Source of the DNA: an archaeon
GTDB taxonomy: Archaea > Nanobdellota > Nanobdellia > Woesearchaeales > ARS49
DNA: 10,318 bases
Assembly: GCA_016213425.1 (NCBI GenBank)
Contig: JACRAI010000050.1
Span: 1 to 10,318 of the forward strand
Direction of reading: 5' to 3'
In this document: positions 4,838 to 10,318 of the stretch, piece after piece
Numbering within the stretch: position 1 is the stretch's first letter
How the letters are laid out: each line of letters starts with the position of its first letter
Translations under genes and position numbers: made by a program
The notes under the pieces: model-generated
The model's database searches: none
What the model saw: only the letters and a program-made list of their open reading frames with translations
What the model was told of the DNA's origin: nothing

Positions 4838-6451
4838 CTACCAAGCAAGCATTCCATGGCTTTTCTTGAAGTTTTCATAATGAACCCATAACATTTTCTT
4901 TGCCTGTTTTTCTGCGCTCTCTTTTTCTTTTTTATCTTTTGCTGCGTTTTTTTCTGCTTCTTTTCTGCCAGGAACTTTTTTGTTAGAGGGCAGGCCAAAC
5001 ATATCTTTGAAACCTTTACCTATATCTGTGAATGGTGAAAAAAATCCTGGTTGTTCGGGCTTTTTTTCTGGTTTTTTTCTTCGTAAAAGACTTCTTGCTT
5101 CTTCTCTTGAAAGGCCTGTTTTGCCTGCAATATCACTAACTTCTTGCTCGCTGTAAGGAATTTCTTCTTCAGCTTCTTTAAGATACTTCCACAAATCTTC
5201 ACCTATAGCGTCAATTGTTGACTTTATTGTGTTATCTACTTCTCCCAAACTCATCAAGTCCATTCTTTCTTTCATTTGAATAAATCTGTTAATATCTTCT
5301 TCTTTCCAAGCGTAAGCTCTCCATGTTACTGTTGTTTCACCAACGTGTAAAGGTCCTCTATGATATCTTGAAGGATCTGAATAATCCATGCTAGGTCTCG
5401 TTCTGTAATTGAAAGTTAACAATATACATGCATAATAGTCCTTGTTGCCTTCAGGTATTGCAGCACCTAAAATTTCTATGTCAACTAAGCTTCCTTCAAA
5501 GGAAGAGATTAGGTTTGCACTTGCAGTTTTTGACAAGTCTTCTCTTAATCTTTCTGCGTGATGAAGATAAGGTTTCAGCCAGGCCAAATACATTTTTAAA
5601 ATATTATAGTGTTGTCTTAAATATTTTAGTTCGAACATCTTTCTTTGTTTTAATTCTTTAAAATTAGAATCTTTCCAAATTACATATTGATGTAATTTTC
5701 TTTTTAAAACATTTTTAACTGTTGTAGGTACACCTATTTCGTTGACCATTTTATCTACATCTTCTGATTTTTTAGGATGAACACTGAAAAAGAAATCTGG
5801 CAAACTGGTGAATTGTAATTGCTGCGCCATTTGGAAGACGTTTGCACTGACTGCTTGTCCTTGAACTTTGCCATCCACTAAATCAACCCATATTCCTTTA
5901 AGAGTTATCTCTGCCGCCTCCATTCCTTTTCTTACATCTTCATGATATTGCAATCTTTCATCAATCCATTTTAAGTCTCTGACTAATTGAAATAAATCAT
6001 TTCTTACAAACTGGCCTATTAATGCCAGATAGCTTTGAACTTTATCTTGAGCTAACCCTAATCTTTGTCCCGCTGCTCCGTAAAAACTGCTGTGTTCTGC
6101 AGCAGTGAAAACGTCGGTTAACTTGTGCACATTTGGAAACCCTAAATCTTTTTGCAGGTGATTTAAGCTCCAGAAATAAATAGGTTCAATGCTTGTGTGA
6201 AAGTTTTCATAAATTAAATGATATTTATTTAACGGCTTAGGGTAATCAACCATAACCATTTGATCTTTAGCCAATTCCATAAAGTCAGTGTCAGCATCTT
6301 TCATGACTTGATCGCTAACTGCTTTTACTCCTTTTTCATTCTTCAATTTTTCTAAGTATTCTCTGATTTCTTCGGGTGTGCCTTTATATTTTCCTTTAGC
6401 ATCACCTTTAACAAAACCATGCATTAACAATAATTCCTGTTCTTCATTCAT
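4838..6451 (-). CDS. Conserved-looking archaeal protein of unknown function, 537 residues
   Basis: I cannot assign a function. The protein is soluble, with no signal peptide or membrane segment. Residues 1-60 are charged, with a helix around TPEEIREYLEKLKNEK. Residues 75-310 are mostly helical with several aromatic patches (YFWSLNHLQKDLGF at 92-105, FTAAEHSSFYGAAGQRLGL at 115-133, FQLVRDLKWIDERL at 154-167). Residues 315-385 look beta-rich (VDIEILGAAIP, ACILLTFNYRTRPSMDY, TTVTWRAYAW). Residues 435-457 could be a small helical motif (EQEVSDIAGKTGLSREEARSLL), followed by a low-complexity Lys/Glu tail ending in LWVHYENFKKSHGMLAW. The central block resembles hypothetical proteins I associate with DPANN archaea, from memory only. 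It lies 43 bases after the antiporter on the same strand, with AGGTGA ten bases before its ATG. A TATA-like TTATTTAA, 24 bases upstream, could also start it separately. Confidence 0.8.
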   Translation of the reverse strand: MNEEQELLLMHGFVKGDAKGKYKGTPEEIREYLEKLKNEKGVKAVSDQVMKDADTDFMELAKDQMVMVDYPKPLNKYHLIYENFHTSIEPIYFWSLNHLQKDLGFPNVHKLTDVFTAAEHSSFYGAAGQRLGLAQDKVQSYLALIGQFVRNDLFQLVRDLKWIDERLQYHEDVRKGMEAAEITLKGIWVDLVDGKVQGQAVSANVFQMAQQLQFTSLPDFFFSVHPKKSEDVDKMVNEIGVPTTVKNVLKRKLHQYVIWKDSNFKELKQRKMFELKYLRQHYNILKMYLAWLKPYLHHAERLREDLSKTASANLISSFEGSLVDIEILGAAIPEGNKDYYACILLTFNYRTRPSMDYSDPSRYHRGPLHVGETTVTWRAYAWKEEDINRFIQMKERMDLMSLGEVDNTIKSTIDAIGEDLWKYLKEAEEEIPYSEQEVSDIAGKTGLSREEARSLLRRKKPEKKPEQPGFFSPFTDIGKGFKDMFGLPSNKKVPGRKEAEKNAAKDKKEKESAEKQAKKMLWVHYENFKKSHGMLAW

Positions 6452-6461
6452 ATATTGTATT

Positions 6462-6483
6462 TCACCTTTTTTTGTTTAAATAA
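6462..6483 (-). promoter_or_regulatory. Competing start signals before the 537-residue gene
   Basis: On the minus strand, TTATTTAA (6483-6476) ends 24 bases before the ATG at 6451, the spacing of the window's leaderless promoters. AGGTGA (6467-6462) lies 10 bases before the same ATG, as for an internal operon gene. If the TATA box is used, the Shine-Dalgarno site would fall upstream of the start site and be absent from that mRNA. Confidence 0.4.
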
Positions 6484-6494
6484 TTATCTATGAT

Positions 6495-8204
6495 CTAATA
6501 CAAGTGTATATCTTTTGGATGTTCTACGAAAATGATCTTGTTTCTTTTGATTTCTGAAATGTGATTTTTTCTTTCTTTAAGTAAATCTTTTGATTTTTTC
6601 TTTTTAAGAAGCCAAGAAATTTGTCTTCCTCCCAAGAAATCTGGCAGGATCACATAAGAAGCTCCTTTTTCATACAATTTTAGAGCTTCATCAGCCTCTT
6701 TACAGGATATTATTATTGAAGCAGAAGTGTTTTTTTCTTTTATTTTTTTTAAAAGTAAAATGTTTGCCTCCAAGTCATTAATAGTTGAAATTATTGTTTT
6801 TGGTTTTGAGAAGTCTATTTCATCTAATAACTCATAATCTCCTGCATCTCCGTACCTGCATTCATAACCTTTCTCAGCTAATGCTTCAATTATTTTAGGA
6901 TTATAATCTATTATAAGAACTTCTTTCTTCTTTAGATTGTTTAATAACACGCTCCCACTTCTATGGCATCCAAAAAGCAGGATGTTATAAGGTTTATCAG
7001 TGTGATGATTATATTCGTCTACTTTTTTCCCTTTTCTTTCAAAAATAGAAAGATATTTTGAAATGTGTAAATATATTTTTTCTGAATATAATATAAGATA
7101 AGTTGATAATCCTATTGTTATCACTCCAACAAATGTAACAAGTGCAAGAATGTCACTTTTCAAATGGCCTAGTTTAACTCCTAAAGTAATTAAAATTAAT
7201 GAAAACTCACTTATTTGAGCAACATTTAAACCCGCCAAAAAACTATTTCTTTTTGTGTAACCTATCAGGCACATTATAATCATAACTATTAGTGGATTCC
7301 CAATAAGAATAAAAACAGAAAAGGCAATCATAGGGATTATAAGAGGGGTAATATTTTCAAGCCGCATTTGTGTTCCTATAAGTATAAAAAACAGTAAAAT
7401 AAAAAAATCTCTTAAAGGCTTCATTCTAGAACCTATCTCGTAATGGTAGGGTGATAATGACAAAGTTATTCCCGCTAAAAAAGCACCCATTTCAATTGTA
7501 AAATTAAAGTAATAAAATAATGTTGATAAAATAAGGCACCAGCTTAAAGAAAACAAAAGCAATAATTCCTGACTTTTAGAAATTATATTCATCAGAGAAG
7601 GTAAAATGTAATTTCCTACTAAAAGCAGTGAAATCAACAAAAATGCTCCAGCAATGAAGTTGTAAGAAATTAATTGAAAAAGATTTTCGGTTTTTGAAAT
7701 TGATGGAAGAATTATTAAAATCATTAGAGCGATTAAATCTTGAACTATAAGCAAGCCCATTGATATTTTACCATATAAAGTTTCTAAATCTTTTTTGTCA
7801 GATAATAACTTCATGATGATTATGGTACTGCTAAACGTTAATGCAACAGAAATGTACAAAGCAGGAAGAGTTGCGAATCCTAAAAGTTTAGCAATTAAAA
7901 AACCAATCAATGATGTAAACAAAACTTGACCTACTCCTGTAATTAATGAAACAGACCCAACTTCTTTAAGTACTTTAGGACTAATATTTAATCCTACAAT
8001 AAAAAGAAGCAAAGAAACACCTATTTGAGCAAATGTAGTTATTAATTGAGGAGATTTAATAATATTCAAGAAATAAGGACCTACGATTACTCCTGTGATT
8101 ATGTAACCTATAAGCAAAGGCTGTTTTAAAAATCGTACAATTGTTGATATTACTAAAGCAAAAAAAAGAATAACACTAAGTTCAACAAATATTATTTCTG
8201 TCAT
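6495..8204 (-). CDS. CPA2 (Kef-type) cation/H+ antiporter with TrkA-N domain
   Basis: A 569-residue inner-membrane transporter, most likely exchanging K+ or Na+ for H+. Residues 1 to about 378 form the membrane domain, with around 12-13 hydrophobic helices. CPA2 landmarks are LTFSSTIIIMKLLSD (122-136), VQD at 154-156 with D156 as candidate ion-binding acid, EMGAFLAGITLS (238-249) and AQISEFSLIL (329-338). A charged linker leads to a TrkA-N/RCK nucleotide-binding domain at about 405-525: NILLFGCHRSGSVLL as the glycine loop (408-421), IIDYNP (431-436) with an acidic residue after the second strand, and YGDAGD (451-456). There is no TrkA-C domain; the protein ends in a basic tail (534-556). ATG 8204 is supported by AGAGG three bases upstream. 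Gating by NAD(H) or another nucleotide is known for the family and inferred here. Confidence 0.93.
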   Translation of the reverse strand: MTEIIFVELSVILFFALVISTIVRFLKQPLLIGYIITGVIVGPYFLNIIKSPQLITTFAQIGVSLLLFIVGLNISPKVLKEVGSVSLITGVGQVLFTSLIGFLIAKLLGFATLPALYISVALTFSSTIIIMKLLSDKKDLETLYGKISMGLLIVQDLIALMILIILPSISKTENLFQLISYNFIAGAFLLISLLLVGNYILPSLMNIISKSQELLLLFSLSWCLILSTLFYYFNFTIEMGAFLAGITLSLSPYHYEIGSRMKPLRDFFILLFFILIGTQMRLENITPLIIPMIAFSVFILIGNPLIVMIIMCLIGYTKRNSFLAGLNVAQISEFSLILITLGVKLGHLKSDILALVTFVGVITIGLSTYLILYSEKIYLHISKYLSIFERKGKKVDEYNHHTDKPYNILLFGCHRSGSVLLNNLKKKEVLIIDYNPKIIEALAEKGYECRYGDAGDYELLDEIDFSKPKTIISTINDLEANILLLKKIKEKNTSASIIISCKEADEALKLYEKGASYVILPDFLGGRQISWLLKKKKSKDLLKERKNHISEIKRNKIIFVEHPKDIHLY

Positions 8205-8207
8205 ATG

Positions 8208-8245
8208 CCTCTTTTTTATCTTAAATAATTGTTTTGATATTTAAA
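8208..8245 (-). promoter_or_regulatory. Promoter and Shine-Dalgarno site of the antiporter gene
   Basis: TTTAAATA on the minus strand (8245-8238) ends 33 bases before the ATG, the same box and spacing as the toxin-antitoxin promoter. A start site near 8217 would leave a short leader that includes AGAGG (8212-8208), three bases from the ATG. Confidence 0.5.
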
Positions 8246-8251
8246 AAGGTA

Positions 8252-8259
8252 TCGATCGA
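8252..8259. promoter_or_regulatory. TCGATCGA palindrome between divergent promoters
   Basis: This perfect 8-bp palindrome sits between the TATA boxes of the antiporter (8238-8245) and the surface protein (8264-8271). It is the only GC-containing symmetric word in the 91-base gap. It could be a shared regulator site, but eight bases is short and chance is possible. Confidence 0.25.
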
Positions 8260-8263
8260 AACA

Positions 8264-8271
8264 TTTATTAA
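8264..8271 (+). promoter_or_regulatory. TATA box of the surface lipoprotein gene
   Basis: TTTATTAA ends 24 bases before the ATG at 8296, predicting a leaderless or nearly leaderless transcript. No Shine-Dalgarno site precedes the ATG. A second AT-rich candidate, shared with the antiporter box at about 8238-8245, would give a leader of roughly 28 bases. Confidence 0.45.
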
Positions 8272-8295
8272 TCAGAATACAAAGTATTGTCTAAC

Positions 8296-10318
8296 ATGAA
8301 AAGAGGTATTCTGTTAGCTTTATTTTTAGCAATTGTCCTATTTATAGTAAGTTGTGTCGCTCCGGCAGGCTATTGTGGTGATGGAATTTGTGATACAAAT
8401 TTAGGAGAAGATCAATATAACTGTCCAGCAGATTGTGCTACGCAACCTATTCCTCAACCAGTTCCAACTCCACAACCGACACCTTCTTCTCCACCTTCAG
8501 GAAGCTCTTCTTTACACTATTTTGAACCTGCATCAGCTACTGACTTTAGAATCAAACAAAAAGATTACTTTGTTCTAAATGGAGTTGATGAAACGAATAT
8601 AATGGAATATGAAGATATCGACACCACAAATAGTGTGTTAACCTTTACTGATTTAGCAACTGGAACAAGACAAGTAACTTATCAGCCTTCATTACATCAA
8701 GGAATTATGGGAGATACTTACTTGATAATGGGTGGAGTTCAACATGATGTTTTTGTAAGCGCTAATGGAGAATTGTCTATTGACATGAATGGTAATAGTA
8801 AAATTGATGGAAAAGAGCTGCAGTTAATAACTGAAGCACACAGTATGATAGACTTAGGAGATACAAATGATTTAAGTGGCAAACAAAAAGTGTCTTTATC
8901 AATCATTACTCCTGCAAAGAGAATTGAGAGTGCAAGAGCGGATGAAACAATAACTTTTGAGCTCTCAAAAAATCCTTCAGGTGAATTAGAAATAAGTTCA
9001 GTAATGCCAAAACCAGTGGTACACGTTTCGCAACCCATTTCTCAAAGAAGAATGGTTTACGGAAATTTTATAGAACTTGCTGGAGCTACTCCTCAATCAG
9101 TTAATAGTGGCAAGGAATTAAGAATAACACACCCACTTTCACAATTATTCTATGATTTATCTTTAGAATTGGACGGGGATAAAGTTAAGATAGAAGAGCC
9201 GAACAATCATTTAGAACTTAACGAATATTTAGGTGAAGTGAGATCTTCTTTCACTGAATATGACTTACCAAAATTGAAGGGAGGAATTATAACAACTCAA
9301 GCAGGAGTTACTCCATATGAACAATACCTGACCTTACCTAAGAATTATGGGCAAATATTTTTTGGAAGAGATCAATTTTATAACGTTGGAGAATATTTGT
9401 ATTATGAAAGAGATAGAGAATTATTCTCTTACGATTTGGAGTTTGTTCCAGGACTTAAAGGAGATATAGTTAACAATGTTGTTTCTGATTGGTTTGATAA
9501 GCAAATAAATATTGGCGGAACAAATTATGATATTGTTAATGCTTCAATAAATGGGAATTCTATGAAATTAGTATTAATTGGCGGCTTAGTGAGTGACTCA
9601 CTTAATGAAGGAGATAAACAGATATATACCCTGAATGGTAAGACTTACACTGTGGAAATTAAAGTTATATCTCAAAAAAATGATGAAGTGTTATTAGAAG
9701 TGAACGGTGCATTATTGCCAAAAATGAAAGTTGGAGATGTTGAACCACTTCCATCTGGAGATTTATTTGCAGTTTCAAGTATTATTTCTAGTGCTAATTT
9801 TTCTACAGTAAAATTCTTTTTGGGTGCAAATAAGCTAGAGTTTTTCGATAATGACGCTTCAAATAATAAGTATACAAATGGGGGACTTAAAGCAAATAAT
9901 AATGTTGTTAACGAGGGAGATGTTATGCTTGTAGCATCAAGAGCGAATAAAGCAATAACTTTAAGTGCGCTGAAATACAGATTAAATGCTAAAGGACTAA
10001 TAGGTCAAGGAGATATTTTTGTTCCTGAAGGCAAAAACTTACGTACTTATCTAAAAACTCCAGAGGCATTGATACTTAAAGATTTTGATATTGTTTTCAA
10101 TAGTCATACTCCATTACCAGCTCAACTTTCAAGAATAAGTGTTTTCCCTAAAAAAATAAATCAGTATAATATAGATTTTAGTAATAAAACCATTGTTCAG
10201 ACAACTGGCGGTGGAACCCAGGGAATTGTTAATGCTAAAAATGCTGATGAAATTATTACTGGTGGTTTTGTTAATGCCTTGGCAGTTATCAATTATATAA
10301 AAAAGAAGAATCCAAAAA
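8296..10318 (+). CDS. Secreted, probably lipid-anchored surface protein (3' end outside window)
   Basis: The open frame from ATG 8296 gives 674 residues with no stop before the right edge. Residues 1-19 are a signal peptide (basic MKR, hydrophobic core) ending in IVSC, a lipobox-like site with Cys20 as the candidate anchor. A Cys-rich motif follows: CGDGICD...GED...NCPADC (Cys27, 32, 43, 47), of a type common on archaeal surface proteins. Residues 48-72 are a Pro/Ser/Thr-rich linker. Residues 163-174 (DMNGNSKIDGKE) fit the 12-residue EF-hand calcium loop. The rest is beta-rich, Asn/Gly-rich and lacks membrane helices. One stretch (NEGDKQIYTLNGKTYTVEIK, then VLLEVNG) recalls domains in DPANN S-layer-like proteins. 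A surface or S-layer role is inferred; binding partner unknown. It is divergent from the antiporter. Confidence 0.85.
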   Translation, partial: MKRGILLALFLAIVLFIVSCVAPAGYCGDGICDTNLGEDQYNCPADCATQPIPQPVPTPQPTPSSPPSGSSSLHYFEPASATDFRIKQKDYFVLNGVDETNIMEYEDIDTTNSVLTFTDLATGTRQVTYQPSLHQGIMGDTYLIMGGVQHDVFVSANGELSIDMNGNSKIDGKELQLITEAHSMIDLGDTNDLSGKQKVSLSIITPAKRIESARADETITFELSKNPSGELEISSVMPKPVVHVSQPISQRRMVYGNFIELAGATPQSVNSGKELRITHPLSQLFYDLSLELDGDKVKIEEPNNHLELNEYLGEVRSSFTEYDLPKLKGGIITTQAGVTPYEQYLTLPKNYGQIFFGRDQFYNVGEYLYYERDRELFSYDLEFVPGLKGDIVNNVVSDWFDKQINIGGTNYDIVNASINGNSMKLVLIGGLVSDSLNEGDKQIYTLNGKTYTVEIKVISQKNDEVLLEVNGALLPKMKVGDVEPLPSGDLFAVSSIISSANFSTVKFFLGANKLEFFDNDASNNKYTNGGLKANNNVVNEGDVMLVASRANKAITLSALKYRLNAKGLIGQGDIFVPEGKNLRTYLKTPEALILKDFDIVFNSHTPLPAQLSRISVFPKKINQYNIDFSNKTIVQTTGGGTQGIVNAKNADEIITGGFVNALAVINYIKKKNPK

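Noticed and set aside
5020..5202. Second minus-strand frame of 60 codons inside the 537-residue gene
   Set aside because: Frame-shifted shadow of the Lys-rich tail; no frameshift is needed because the main frame is open throughout.
5428..5661. Plus-strand open frame of 77 codons
   Set aside because: Antisense to the 537-residue gene, with no promoter or ribosome site.
8739..9038. Minus-strand open frame of 99 codons
   Set aside because: Antisense to the surface protein, whose frame is open with a signal peptide and EF-hand loop.
1..10318. CRISPR array, insertion sequence or transposon ends
   Set aside because: No regularly spaced direct repeats, transposase, integrase or long terminal inverted repeats are visible.

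Overview
The window is strongly AT-rich and reads as archaeal, most likely a small-genome DPANN archaeon of the Woesearchaeota/Pacearchaeota/Nanoarchaeota kind. The reasons are an archaeal-type glutamyl-tRNA synthetase with its own N-terminal domain, TATA boxes placed about 26-30 bases upstream of several start codons (leaderless transcripts), oligo-T termination, an archaeal VapB-like/PIN pair, and a secreted protein with the CGDG-type cysteine motif often seen in DPANN surface proteins. The lineage is an inference; no 16S or ribosomal gene is present.

Layout: (1) 1-1424, minus strand: gltX, cut by the left edge. (2) 1425-1961: a 66-residue orphan gene (minus) and a regulatory region shared with a divergent plus-strand operon. 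(3) 1962-4019: two overlapping metallophosphoesterases of different subfamilies, then a 57-residue basic protein with a strong Shine-Dalgarno site, closed by an oligo-T terminator. (4) 4113-4779: a compact toxin-antitoxin cassette (ribbon-helix-helix-like antitoxin, PIN toxin) whose TATA box overlaps a perfect 9-bp inverted repeat. (5) 4838-8204, minus strand: a CPA2 (Kef-type) cation/H+ antiporter with a TrkA-N domain, followed 43 bases later by a 537-residue protein of unknown function. (6) 8205-8295: a divergent promoter region. (7) 8296 to the right edge: a large secreted, probably lipid-anchored, surface protein with a Cys-rich motif and one EF-hand loop; its 3' end is outside the window.

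How the genes fit together: gltX is housekeeping translation. The phosphoesterase operon may act on nucleic acid or nucleotides, since the second enzyme resembles archaeal SbcD/Mre11-related and PdeM-like proteins. The toxin-antitoxin cassette is a self-contained accessory unit between two convergent blocks. The antiporter and the unknown protein probably form a transcription unit. I see no CRISPR array, transposon, rRNA or tRNA. The best leads for new biology are the unknown protein paired with the antiporter, the phosphoesterase pair with its small basic partner, and the toxin-antitoxin operator.
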